Positions 15,947 to 24,021 of a stretch of DNA of 44,501 bases are shown in pieces (the first letter of the stretch is position 1; each line of letters begins with the position of its first letter). Made by a program: the position numbers and the translations under genes. Source of the stretch: Amycolatopsis bullii. Its GTDB lineage: Bacteria; Actinomycetota; Actinomycetes; Mycobacteriales; Pseudonocardiaceae. The notes below the pieces were generated by a model, which was not told the DNA's origin, ran no database searches, and saw only the letters and a program-made list of their open reading frames with translations. The stretch covers positions 1 through 44,501 of the forward strand of contig NZ_BNAW01000068.1 in assembly GCF_014654205.1 (NCBI RefSeq). Reading direction: 5' to 3'.

Positions 15947-16300
15947 GTGATCAAGCAGCTCGGCTTCGTCGCCACCGCCCTCGCCGCCGGGATGGCGGTC
16001 CTCGGCGGATCCGCGTCCGCGGCCAACGTCACCGTCGCCGGTCACCCGGTCGACTCCACCGACCAGTTCGGCCTCGTCGGCAACGTGCAGAACCTCGACG
16101 TGGTGCACAACCTCAACGTGGTCGGCGGCGTCTGCGACGACAACGTCAACGTCCTCGGTGTCCAGGTCCCGGTGCAGGACACCGCCAACGGCATCGGCGT
16201 GCCGATCCTGTCGCCGGGTGAGCACGAGGCCGAGGGCCAGAACCCGGAGAGCTGCGCCGCCGGTGAGATCGCCGACGGCGGAACCGCCCAGGGCAACTGA
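15947..16300 (+). CDS. Secreted rodlin-like protein, copy 2
   Basis: The 117-residue protein starts at a GTG (GAAGGAG nine nt upstream) with a signal peptide (IKQLGFVATALAAGMAVLGGSASA). It shares with copy 1 the core VNVLGVQVPVQDTANGIGVP, the SPGEHEA segment and the closing Cys/Gly-rich tail (CAAGEIADGGTAQGN), but lacks the His-rich insert. Both proteins have one Cys in the GVCD(D/N)N motif and one near the end, which could form a disulfide. It is probably a surface structural protein. A strong terminator follows. Confidence 0.7.
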   Translation: MIKQLGFVATALAAGMAVLGGSASAANVTVAGHPVDSTDQFGLVGNVQNLDVVHNLNVVGGVCDDNVNVLGVQVPVQDTANGIGVPILSPGEHEAEGQNPESCAAGEIADGGTAQGN

Positions 16301-16313
16301 CCCGAGTGGTCCG

Positions 16314-16345
16314 ACCGCCGCGCGGGGTGCGCCCCGCGCGGCGGT
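16314..16345. terminator. Bidirectional terminator between convergent genes
   Basis: A perfect 14-bp stem (ACCGCCGCGCGGGG and complement) around TGCG is followed by TTTCG on the plus strand. It serves rodlin-like copy 2 and perhaps the convergent AI-2E-type gene. Confidence 0.8.
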
Positions 16346-16349
16346 TTCG

Positions 16350-17447
16350 TCATGTCCGGTCGAGCCGGTGCACGGCCACTTCGCGCACGACGAGCAGCAT
16401 CGCGGCCGCGACCGGCACCGCGACGAACGCGCCGACGACGCCGAGCAGTTCGAACCCGAGCAGCACCGCGACGACGGTGACCAGCGCGGGGATCCGGACG
16501 GCCCGGCCGACGATCTTCGGCAACAGCACGTAGTCCTCGATCACCCGGTAGGCGACGAAGAAACCGAGCGTCGCGAGCCCGACCGGCACCGACACCGTGA
16601 GCGCGACGAGAGTGGTGCCGGCGCCGGCCGCCACCGATCCGGCCACCGGCACCAGGTCGAGCACGGCGACGAGCACGGCGAGCACGAGCGCGTACGGCAC
16701 CCCGAACGCCCACAGCCAGCCCAAGGTCGCCGCGCCCGCGATCAGCGACACCACGACGTTGCCGACGAGGTACGCGCCGACCTTCCGGAAGACCGCGTCG
16801 CCGATCAGGATCACCCGCGGCCGCCGCGACCGCGGGGCCAGCCGGTAGAGCGCGGTGCGGATCCGCGGGAAGTCGGCGACGAAGTAGGTGGCGAGCACCA
16901 CGACGATCGCGGCGTCACCGAGCAGCGCGGCGACCGATTTCGCCACTTCGGACAGCTGGACGGACCGGGCGGCGGCTTCGAGCCCGAAGAGTTCGTCGGC
17001 GCGGCCGAGCAGGGTGCCGTGGTCACGCAGCAGTGCCACGAACCGCGGTGCGCCGTTCCGCAGCTGCGCCGCCTGGTCGGCCAGGGGGACGGCGGCCGCG
17101 GCGATGCTGCCGCCGAGCACGGCCAGCCCGGCCACGACGACCACCACGGCGGCCAGCGCGCGGGGCACCCGGCGGGCGAGGCGGGCGGTCACCGGCTCGA
17201 GCCCGACCGCGAGGAAGAACGCGATGCCGATCAGCAGCAGCACGTCGGAGGCCGCGAGGAGGAGCTCGACGACGGCGACCGTGACGACCACCCCGGCCGC
17301 GGCGAGCAGCCCGGTGAAGAACGGCGCGCGGCGGTCGAGCGGTTTTCCCGGCCTGCCCAGCGGCTCTTCCTGCCGGGCCGCCGCTCCCTCGGCCTCGCCG
17401 ACGGGGTGCCCGGCGCGGTGGGCCCCGCGACCGCTCGTTGCGTGCAT
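16350..17447 (-). CDS. AI-2E family (PerM/UPF0118) membrane transporter
   Basis: The 365-residue protein has the layout of this family: paired N-terminal helices, a soluble segment (about 110-170), and a C-terminal bundle of helices with GNVVVSLIAGAATLGWLW, DLVPVAGS and YRVIEDYVLLPKIVG, the last being a typical family motif. Members export autoinducer-2, other small molecules or ions; the substrate here is unknown. I chose the ATG at 17447. A longer frame to 17567 adds 40 residues of low-complexity sequence. Confidence 0.88.
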   Translation of the reverse strand: MHATSGRGAHRAGHPVGEAEGAAARQEEPLGRPGKPLDRRAPFFTGLLAAAGVVVTVAVVELLLAASDVLLLIGIAFFLAVGLEPVTARLARRVPRALAAVVVVVAGLAVLGGSIAAAAVPLADQAAQLRNGAPRFVALLRDHGTLLGRADELFGLEAAARSVQLSEVAKSVAALLGDAAIVVVLATYFVADFPRIRTALYRLAPRSRRPRVILIGDAVFRKVGAYLVGNVVVSLIAGAATLGWLWAFGVPYALVLAVLVAVLDLVPVAGSVAAGAGTTLVALTVSVPVGLATLGFFVAYRVIEDYVLLPKIVGRAVRIPALVTVVAVLLGFELLGVVGAFVAVPVAAAMLLVVREVAVHRLDRT

Positions 17448-17575
17448 GCCTTGGCGGCTACCCCCGGCGGCGCGGGCGAATCCACCCGATCCGGGTACGC
17501 GGGAAAGTCCACGCTTCCCGGTGACGGCGTCGGCCTGCCGTTGCCGGAACCGTTGTGGTATCGGCAAAATCGCCT

Positions 17576-18517
17576 ATGCGCTTGAAGTCTCTTGTGCTCG
17601 TTCCCGTCGTCGCGCTCGCGGCCGCCTTCGCGGTGGCCCCGGAAGCGGCGGCCGTCAGCGCGCCCCGGCTGCTGCTCGAACAGGACTTCCCGGACCCGGA
17701 CGTCGTCAAGACCGCGTGGGGCTACTTCGCGTTCGCGACGGGCACGAAGGCCACGCGGATTCCGGTGGCCAGTGCCGCCGCGCCGGAAGGGCCTTGGCGC
17801 ATCGCGGGTGACGCACTCGGAGCCGTGCCCGCGTGGGCGAAACCGGACGGCGGGTTCTGGGCCCCGGACGTCACCCAGCTGCCGGACGGCACGTTCGTGC
17901 TCTACTTCGCGGCCGCGCAGACGGCCGGCGGCGGGATGTGCCTGGGCGCGGCGACGGCGAAGAAGGCGGAAGGACCGTACACACCGGACGGAGACCGCCC
18001 GCTGGTGTGCGAGCCCGGCGATCACGGGGACATCGACCCGCAGACGTTCGTCGACGCGGACGGGTCACGTTATCTGCTGTACAAGAGCGACGGCGCGGCG
18101 ACCGGACCGCCGTCGGCGATCTGGGTGCAGAAGCTGCAGGCCGACGGGCGCACCCTGGCCGGCCCGCGCACCGAGCTGCTGCGGGCCGATCTCAAGACCG
18201 AGAATTCGGTCGTCGAAGCGCCTTCGGTGGTGAAAACGGGGTCGCGGTACCTGCTGTTCTACTCCGCGGACACGTTCGACAGCCCGGGCTACCACACGAG
18301 CTACGCGTCGGCGCCGTCGCTGGGCGGCGCGTTCGTGAAGGCGGACGGCCCGTTCCTGTCGACGGACCTGCTCGGCGGCAAAGCGGACGCCCCCGGCGGC
18401 GCCGACGTGGTGGACGGCCACATCTTCTTCCACGGCTGGCTGGGCGGCGCCCGCACGGCGAGGGGGCTCTATCAGCTGCCCATCACCTTTCCGGGTGATG
18501 TGCCGCAGCTGGGCTGA
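17576..18517 (+). CDS. Secreted glycoside hydrolase family 43 enzyme
   Basis: The 313-residue protein has a Sec signal (MRLKSLVLVPVVALAAAFAVAPEAAA) and a five-bladed-propeller-type GH43 domain. The three acidic residues expected in the family are recognisable: FPDPDVV at the start of the domain (general base Asp), DIDPQTFVD (pKa-modulating Asp) and VVEAPSVV (general acid Glu). GFWAPDVTQLPDG is also characteristic. GH43 enzymes cleave arabinose- or xylose-containing polymers; the exact substrate is not evident. It acts outside the cell. Confidence 0.9.
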   Translation: MRLKSLVLVPVVALAAAFAVAPEAAAVSAPRLLLEQDFPDPDVVKTAWGYFAFATGTKATRIPVASAAAPEGPWRIAGDALGAVPAWAKPDGGFWAPDVTQLPDGTFVLYFAAAQTAGGGMCLGAATAKKAEGPYTPDGDRPLVCEPGDHGDIDPQTFVDADGSRYLLYKSDGAATGPPSAIWVQKLQADGRTLAGPRTELLRADLKTENSVVEAPSVVKTGSRYLLFYSADTFDSPGYHTSYASAPSLGGAFVKADGPFLSTDLLGGKADAPGGADVVDGHIFFHGWLGGARTARGLYQLPITFPGDVPQLG

Positions 18518-18595
18518 CGTGTCACCCACCCGGGTAACGCTCGGTTGGGCCGGCCGAGAGCCGGATATCCGGGAACCGAGGAACGGAGGAAGGTC

Positions 18596-19495
18596 ATGAC
18601 GGTGTGGTGGGGCTTGGCGGGCTTGCTGGGGCTGCTGGGGGTGTGCGGTCTCCTCCGGAGCCATCGCGCCGACGGGACACCGGTCGACGACGACCCGCTG
18701 GCGCGCTACCCGGCGGCCCGCGAACCGGCCACCCCGAACGCGGACGCGGCCCACACGCCGCTGATGACACCGGCGATCACCCCGGAGATGCTGGCCCGGC
18801 CGGCCTTGCCGCGGGAAGAGGCGGCGGTGCCGGAGTCGGGGAGTATCGCGGGGGAGATCCCGGCTCCGCGGCCGGTGGCGGACCAACCGGGTGCGCCGCA
18901 GGAGGTCCCGGCGGCGGGACTTTCCGGGGTGCCGCAGGGTGGAATGCAGGTGACCGGCGTGCCGGATCAGGTCCCGGCGGCGGGTTCGGAGTCGGCGGTT
19001 CCGCGGGGTGGGGTGCAGGCGGCCGGTGTGGCGGGGGAGGTTCCGGCGGGGGCTGGGGTTTCGGCGGTGCCGGGGGGCGAGGTGCAGGCGGCCGGTTCGC
19101 CGGTGGTGGGTCAGGCTCCGGCGCCAGCGGTGGCGCCGCAGGCGGTCGCGCCCGGGCCGGTGGCCGAGGACTCCCGCGTACCGTACGTGCCGGTTTCCCC
19201 GGCGGCGCAGGGACAATCGGCGCGGCATGCGGCCGCGCCGGAGGCCGAGAACTCCCGCTTACCCTATGAGCCGGTTTCCCCGATGGCGCAGGAACAACCG
19301 GCGCAGGCGTGGGCTCCGGAACCGCGGACCTCCGAGCTCCCGCAGCAGCCGAGGCACGCGCTCCGGGCCGAAGAAACCGAAGCTCCCATACCGCAGCAGC
19401 ACCCCCACCGCCCGGCGAAGGAAACCTCGCCGCCGCCCGAACCGGCGACGGGCGGGCTGGCCGGCCGGTTCAAACGGTTTCTCGGGGGCGCCTGA
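18596..19495 (+). CDS. WGxxG-type membrane protein with long Pro/Ala-rich tail
   Basis: The 299-residue protein begins MTVWWGLAGLLGLLGVCGLL followed by RSHR, so the WGxxG hydrophobic helix is at the N-terminus with no signal peptide before it. The remaining 270 residues are low-complexity (Pro, Ala, Gly, Val, Glu), with a repeated unit (EDSRVPYVPVSPAAQGQ and ENSRLPYEPVSPMAQEQ), and end in a basic amphipathic segment (GRFKRFLGGA). GGAGGAAGG precedes the ATG at 18596. The function is unknown. It resembles the helix of the exported protein at 13986-14330. A weak sigma-B-like motif (GGCT, 16 nt, GGGTAA) lies near 18515-18540. Confidence 0.75.
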   Translation: MTVWWGLAGLLGLLGVCGLLRSHRADGTPVDDDPLARYPAAREPATPNADAAHTPLMTPAITPEMLARPALPREEAAVPESGSIAGEIPAPRPVADQPGAPQEVPAAGLSGVPQGGMQVTGVPDQVPAAGSESAVPRGGVQAAGVAGEVPAGAGVSAVPGGEVQAAGSPVVGQAPAPAVAPQAVAPGPVAEDSRVPYVPVSPAAQGQSARHAAAPEAENSRLPYEPVSPMAQEQPAQAWAPEPRTSELPQQPRHALRAEETEAPIPQQHPHRPAKETSPPPEPATGGLAGRFKRFLGGA

Positions 19496-19498
19496 CCC

Positions 19499-21499
19499 TC
19501 ACGGCAGCGGTGCGCTGTCCTTGGCCACCCCGGCGAGCAGGTCCCCGTGCTCCTCGATCCGGTCCAGGACCTCGTCCGCCGTGAACGTCAGCCGTGTGAC
19601 GTGGTGGCAGGCGCGGACCTCGTCCCACGTCACCGGGGTGGACGCCGTCGGGTGGTCACGGCCGCGCAGGGAGTACGGCGCCACCGTGGTCTTGGCCGGG
19701 TTATTCTGGCTCCAGTCGATGAACACCCGGCCCGTGCGCTGGGCCTTCGCCATCACCGCCGTCACCGACTCCGGTGTCTCCTTCGCCAGGCGCTGGGCGA
19801 GCCGCTTGGCGTACGCCGACGGGGCCGCCGGGTCGTCCGTCCGGATCCCGCAGTAGAGCTGCATCCCTTTGGAGCCCGAGGTTTTCGCGTACGGGGTAAG
19901 TCCGTCGGCGACCAGGACGTCGTGGAGGCGCTCGGCCACCCGGCAGCAGTCGACGATCGTCGTGCCCGGGCCCGGGTCCAGGTCGAACACCAGCCGGTCC
20001 GGGGGACGGCGGGTACCCGACTCGACCGTCCACTGGGGAACGTGCAGTTCGAGCGCCGCCATGTTCGCCGCCCACACCAGGCCCGGGAGGTCGTCCAGGA
20101 GCGGGTAGTCGATCGTGCCGCCCGTGCCGGCCAGGCGCACCGTGCGCAGCCAGGCCGGGGCGCCCTTGGGGACGTTCTTCTCGAACCACTTCTGGCCGTC
20201 GACGCCGTTGGGGTAGCGGATGAACGTGATCGGCCGCCCGGCGAGGTGCGGCAGCAGCACCGCCGCGACGCGGGAGTAGTAGTTGATCACCTCGCCCTTG
20301 GTGAACCCGTCCGCCGGGTACAGCACCTTGTCCAAATTGGACAGGGTGAGCCGCCGGTGGCCGGCCTGGACGGTGATCCGCTGCCCCGCCGGCTCCGGCG
20401 ATGGCGTCGGCGAAGGTGCCGAGGAAGGTGCCGGTGGCGGCGGGGCCGCGGATTCCTGCGGAACCGCCCGGGGCGCGAGGACGTCGGCGGGGTCCTTGTC
20501 GTGGCGCAGACCCCGCCAGGCGGTGTGCCGGACCCGGCCGCCGCGGGTGAACTGGCGGTAGACGACCTCGCCCACCAGCCGCGGCTCCACCCAGCGCGCG
20601 CGGACGGTGTCCTCGCGCGGCGGCGTCGTCACGAACGGGTGCGTGCGCCGCTCCATGGCCTCCAGTTGCGCCCGCAGCTCGGCGCGGGTGGCCTGGCTGA
20701 AGCCGGTGCCGACGTCGCCGATGTAGACCAGGTCGCCGGTGACGGGGTCGTGCGCGCCGAGAAGCAGCCCGCCGAGGGTGCCGGTGAAGCTGTGCTGGCC
20801 GGGCCGCCAGCCGCAGACGATCACCTCCTGCGTCCGCACCAGCGGGTGCTTGAGCCACGAGTCCGGCCGCTGGCCGGGGTGGTAGGCCGAGGAACGCAGT
20901 TTCGCGACGACCCCCTCGTACCCGGCGGACGCGGCGTGGGCCAGGAAGTCGGCGGGCGTGCGGCGGTCGGCGGCGAGCTCGTCGAAGGTGACCGCGCGGA
21001 CCACCGATACGCGGTACGGATCGGGCATCGGCAGCTCGGCCAGCAGGCCCCGGCGCTCGTCGTACGGCAGGCCCAGCAGGCTCCGGTCCCCGAGCCGGAG
21101 CAGGTCGAAGGCCAGGAACCGGACCGGCACGTCCTTGAACTCCAGCCCCTTCGGTCCACTCTGGTGCCGGACGTAGCGGCCGCGGCGCTCCTGCATCCGC
21201 TCGAAGTCGATCCGGCCGTCTTCGCCGTAGACGACGACCTCGCCGTCGAGGTAGGCGGCGCGGCCGTCGAGGGCGGGGGCGAGCACGCCTTCGAGGTCAG
21301 CGAACTCCGCGGTGAAGTCGATGTTGTTGCGGCTGGTGAGCACGGTCGTGCCGTCCGGGGCGATCCGCATCGCCGCCCGGTACCCGTCCAGTTTGTACTC
21401 GTAGGCCCACTCCGGGCCGCTGCGCAGCCGTCCGCCGTCGGCCTTGGCGAGCATCGGCTCCAGCCAGGCCGGGACGAGCGACGCCTCGTCTGCCGCCAT
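19499..21499 (-). CDS. ligD: LigD-type ATP-dependent DNA ligase fused to primase-polymerase
   Basis: The 666-residue protein has an N-terminal ligase domain (about 1-320; motif I EYKLDGYR with the nucleotidyl Lys at 36, motif III YLDGEVVV, motif V WLKHPLV) and a C-terminal polymerase domain (about 370-660; catalytic FDLDPGPG, KTSGSKGMQLY and WSQNNPAKTTVAPYSLR). A Pro/Ser linker joins them. The 3'-phosphoesterase domain found in many LigD proteins is absent, and the order ligase-then-polymerase is the reverse of the mycobacterial protein. It should act in non-homologous end joining, but no Ku gene is present here. I start at the ATG at 21499 (GGAGG six nt upstream), not the in-frame GTG at 21514. 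Confidence 0.93.
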   Translation of the reverse strand: MAADEASLVPAWLEPMLAKADGGRLRSGPEWAYEYKLDGYRAAMRIAPDGTTVLTSRNNIDFTAEFADLEGVLAPALDGRAAYLDGEVVVYGEDGRIDFERMQERRGRYVRHQSGPKGLEFKDVPVRFLAFDLLRLGDRSLLGLPYDERRGLLAELPMPDPYRVSVVRAVTFDELAADRRTPADFLAHAASAGYEGVVAKLRSSAYHPGQRPDSWLKHPLVRTQEVIVCGWRPGQHSFTGTLGGLLLGAHDPVTGDLVYIGDVGTGFSQATRAELRAQLEAMERRTHPFVTTPPREDTVRARWVEPRLVGEVVYRQFTRGGRVRHTAWRGLRHDKDPADVLAPRAVPQESAAPPPPAPSSAPSPTPSPEPAGQRITVQAGHRRLTLSNLDKVLYPADGFTKGEVINYYSRVAAVLLPHLAGRPITFIRYPNGVDGQKWFEKNVPKGAPAWLRTVRLAGTGGTIDYPLLDDLPGLVWAANMAALELHVPQWTVESGTRRPPDRLVFDLDPGPGTTIVDCCRVAERLHDVLVADGLTPYAKTSGSKGMQLYCGIRTDDPAAPSAYAKRLAQRLAKETPESVTAVMAKAQRTGRVFIDWSQNNPAKTTVAPYSLRGRDHPTASTPVTWDEVRACHHVTRLTFTADEVLDRIEEHGDLLAGVAKDSAPLP

Positions 21500-21600
21500 G
21501 TCGACCTCCGTCACCTTCTGTGCCCAAGGTAACCCGTTCGGCCTAGATTAGCCGGATTTGTGCAGGTGAAAGCGGCGTGAACGCCTGTTCGGCACGCCGC

Positions 21601-22158
21601 TCAGGCGGGCAGGAAGTCGTCGACGGCGCGGCGCAGGGTGGTGCGGACCGTCTCGGCGTCGTCGAGTTCGCCACCGTGCAGGGCGCCGTCGCGCAGCAGG
21701 ACGAGCACGCGGGCCGCGTGGTCCGGTTCCGGGTGCCCCAGCTCGGCGGCCTGCTCGCGCAGGACGCCGAAGAACCACTGCCGGTGGTCCTCGATGACCT
21801 GGCGGACCCGGTTCGCGGGATCGGGGTACTCGGCGGCGGCGTTGAGGAACTGGCAGCCGCGGAAGTCCTCTCCGCACGTCGCGTCGCCGACCACCGCCAT
21901 GGTTTCGGCGAGCGCCTCGCGCGGTGGCTTGCCCGCCCGCGCCGCGTCGACGGCGGCGCGGATTCGACGGCTGGTCTCGGCGAGGTAGGCCGCGACGAGG
22001 TCGTCCTTCGTGGGGTAGTGGCGGTAGAAGGTCGCCCGGGTCACGGCCGCCTCGGAGACCAGGCGCTCCACCCCGACGGCGTGGATGCCTTCGGCGTAGA
22101 ACAGCCGCGAGGCGGTCGCGAGCAGCCGGTCCTTCGGGTGCGGCTCGGCAGTCCTCAT
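21601..22158 (-). CDS. TetR-family repressor
   Basis: The 185-residue protein has a TetR helix-turn-helix (about 9-55, with VERLVSEAAVTRATFYRHYPTKDDL) and a C-terminal ligand domain containing GCQFLNAAAEYPDP, like the YxaF/LmrA subgroup. It is divergent from an alpha/beta hydrolase gene. Two identical 18-bp copies of AGAAAGACCGATCGTTCT lie between them, one 14 nt before this start and one before the hydrolase, which points to autoregulation and control of the hydrolase. Confidence 0.93.
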   Translation of the reverse strand: MRTAEPHPKDRLLATASRLFYAEGIHAVGVERLVSEAAVTRATFYRHYPTKDDLVAAYLAETSRRIRAAVDAARAGKPPREALAETMAVVGDATCGEDFRGCQFLNAAAEYPDPANRVRQVIEDHRQWFFGVLREQAAELGHPEPDHAARVLVLLRDGALHGGELDDAETVRTTLRRAVDDFLPA

Positions 22159-22171
22159 CCCCGCAGCTTAG

Positions 22172-22189
22172 AGAAAGACCGATCGTTCT
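22172..22189. promoter_or_regulatory. TetR operator copy 1
   Basis: AGAAAGACCGATCGTTCT, an imperfect palindrome centred on CGATCG, 14 nt before the TetR start. An identical copy lies at 22246-22263. Confidence 0.75.
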
Positions 22190-22245
22190 GCCAGATCGGC
22201 TACGTCACATTGCCACGGCGGCCCGAAGGGGTCAGAGTAGTGGGC

Positions 22246-22263
22246 AGAAAGACCGATCGTTCT
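22246..22263. promoter_or_regulatory. TetR operator copy 2
   Basis: The same 18 bases as at 22172-22189, ending 17 nt before the hydrolase ATG and almost touching its ribosome site (GAAGGAG). Binding there would block the hydrolase promoter or initiation. Confidence 0.75.
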
Positions 22264-22280
22264 CCCTGAAGGAGCCAGCC

Positions 22281-22985
22281 ATGAGCAAGCCCACCATCGT
22301 CCTGGTCCACGGCGCGTTCGCCGACTCGTCGAGCTGGACCGGCGTCGTCGCGAAGCTGCAGGAGCAGGGCTATCCGGTGCTCGCGGTCGCGAACCCGCTG
22401 CGAGGTGTCGAATCCGACGCGGCCTACGTGAAGGAAGTCGTCGACAGCGTCGAAGGCCCGGTCGTCCTGGCCGGTCACTCCTACGGCGGTGCCCTGATCA
22501 CCCGCGCGGCCAGCGAGACGCCGAACGTCCGTGCCCTGGTCTACATCGCCGCCTTCCAGCCGGACGCGGGCGAGAGCGTGTTCGAGCTGTCCGGCCGCTA
22601 CCCGGGCGCCAAGCTCGGCCCGGAGACCACGAACGTCCTCGAGCACGACGGCGAGCCCGAGCTGTCGATCAAGCCCGGGGACTTCGCCGAGGTCTTCGCC
22701 GCCGACGTCCCCGCGGCCACCGCCGCGATCATGGCGGTGACGCAGCGGCCGGTCGCGCAGCAGGCCCTCGCCGCGCCGTTCGAAGGCACCCCGGCGTGGT
22801 CGAAGCTGCCGTCGTGGACGCTGGTGGCCAACCAGGACAACGCGATCCCCGCCCAGGCGCAGGAGTTCATGGCCGAGCGCGCGTCGTCGACGGTCCGCCG
22901 GATCGACGCTTCGCACGCGGTCGCGGTGTCCCGGCCCGAGGTGGTCGCCGAGGTGATCCTGGCCGCCGCGGCGAGCGTCGAGTGA
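22281..22985 (+). CDS. Alpha/beta hydrolase
   Basis: The 234-residue protein is a compact alpha/beta hydrolase: oxyanion loop VLVHGAFADSSSW, nucleophile elbow GHSYGG (Ser67) and a late catalytic His in DASHAVAVSRP. It resembles the group often annotated as esterases or signal-peptide-lacking hydrolases under TetR control. The start is well defined (GAAGGAG before ATG). It is likely induced when the divergent TetR repressor binds its ligand. The substrate is unknown. Confidence 0.92.
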   Translation: MSKPTIVLVHGAFADSSSWTGVVAKLQEQGYPVLAVANPLRGVESDAAYVKEVVDSVEGPVVLAGHSYGGALITRAASETPNVRALVYIAAFQPDAGESVFELSGRYPGAKLGPETTNVLEHDGEPELSIKPGDFAEVFAADVPAATAAIMAVTQRPVAQQALAAPFEGTPAWSKLPSWTLVANQDNAIPAQAQEFMAERASSTVRRIDASHAVAVSRPEVVAEVILAAAASVE

Positions 22986-22986
22986 G

Positions 22987-23865
22987 TCAGCGGCAGAGCG
23001 TCCTCGCCTCGTCGAGGCGGGACAGCTTCTCGGGGTTGCGCACGGCGTAGATGCCCGTCACGAGGCCGTCGTCGATGCGGGCCGCCAGGACCGTGTCGGC
23101 CCGGCCGTCGCGACGGAGGATCAGCGCCGGGTAGCCGTTGACCTGGGCGGCTTCGAGCGTGCCCACGGCGAGGTTGCCGAGGCCGGCGGCGAGCAGGCGG
23201 GCGACGTCCCCCGCTCCGGTGACGGGCTCCGGCGCCGCCTGCACGACCCCGCCGCCGTCGCCGAGGAACACGACGTCCGGCGCGAGGACGTCGAGCAGGT
23301 TCCGCAGGTCGCCCGTTTCGACGGCGTGCCGGAACGCTTCGAGGGCGTCCCGGGTCGCCGCCCGCGAGACGGTCCCGCGCGGCCGGCGCGCGGCGACGTG
23401 GGACCGGGCCCGGTGCGCGATCTGCCGCACCGCGGCCGGGCTCTTGCCGACGGCGTCGGCGATCTCGTCGTAGCCGAGGTCGAACACCTCGCGCAGCACG
23501 AACACCGCCCGCTCGGCCGGCCCGAGCGTCTCCAGCACCAGCAGCATCGCCATCGACACGCTGTCGGCCAGCTCGGCGTCCTCGGCGACGTCGGGCGTGG
23601 TCAGCAGCGGTTCGGGCAGCCACGGCCCGACGTAGGACTCCTTGCGCCTGCCGAGCGCCCGCAGCCGCATCAACGCCAGGCGGGTGGTGATCCGGACCAG
23701 GTACGCGCGCTGGTCGCGCACCGCGTGGAGGTCGACCTCCACCCACCGCAGCCAGGTCTCCTGCAGGACGTCTTCGGCGTCGGCGGCCGAGCCGAGCAGC
23801 TGGTAGGCGACGGTGAACAGCAGGTTCCGGTGGGCGACGAAGGCCTCGGTGGCGGGGTCGGCCAT
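22987..23865 (-). CDS. ECF41-type (SigJ-like) sigma factor with SnoaL-like C-terminal domain
   Basis: The 292-residue protein has sigma regions 2 (about 5-75; GSAADAEDVLQETWLRW) and 4 (about 105-160; LGPAERAVFVLREVFDLGYDEIADAVGKSPAAVRQIAHRAR) and a roughly 110-residue C-terminal extension of SnoaL/NTF2 type (AFRHAVETGDLRNLLDVLAPDVVFLGDGGG). That extension, in place of an anti-sigma partner, defines the ECF41 group. The start at 23865 has GAGGAC upstream. It is divergent from a carboxymuconolactone-decarboxylase-family gene, the classic ECF41 partner. TGTCAC motifs face both genes, suggesting self-activation and control of the partner. Confidence 0.92.
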   Translation of the reverse strand: MADPATEAFVAHRNLLFTVAYQLLGSAADAEDVLQETWLRWVEVDLHAVRDQRAYLVRITTRLALMRLRALGRRKESYVGPWLPEPLLTTPDVAEDAELADSVSMAMLLVLETLGPAERAVFVLREVFDLGYDEIADAVGKSPAAVRQIAHRARSHVAARRPRGTVSRAATRDALEAFRHAVETGDLRNLLDVLAPDVVFLGDGGGVVQAAPEPVTGAGDVARLLAAGLGNLAVGTLEAAQVNGYPALILRRDGRADTVLAARIDDGLVTGIYAVRNPEKLSRLDEARTLCR

Positions 23866-23903
23866 GGGATGCGTCCTCGCTTCCGTTCGCGGGGTTTTCC
23901 ACC

Positions 23904-23931
23904 AGATGCCGCCGACCGCCGCGGTGTGACA
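23904..23931 (-). promoter_or_regulatory. Candidate ECF41 promoter for the sigma gene
   Basis: On the minus strand: TGTCAC, 17 nt, CATCT, ending 39 nt before the sigma-factor start. ECF41 promoters are described with a TGTCACA -35 and a CGTC -10. The opposite strand carries a matching copy for the neighbour gene. Confidence 0.6.
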
Positions 23932-23955
23932 GTGATCGCCGTCACCGGCCCAGGG

Positions 23956-23984
23956 TGTCACGAGCCGGGCGGCCGCCGGCATCT
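23956..23984 (+). promoter_or_regulatory. Candidate ECF41 promoter for the target gene
   Basis: TGTCAC, 18 nt, CATCT on the plus strand, 37 nt before the ATG of the carboxymuconolactone-decarboxylase-family gene. The similarity to the divergent copy at 23904-23931 extends into the CATCTsGTGG bases. Confidence 0.6.
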
Positions 23985-24021
23985 CGTGGCCGTTCGCAGG
24001 CACACACGAGAGGACGAAGCC

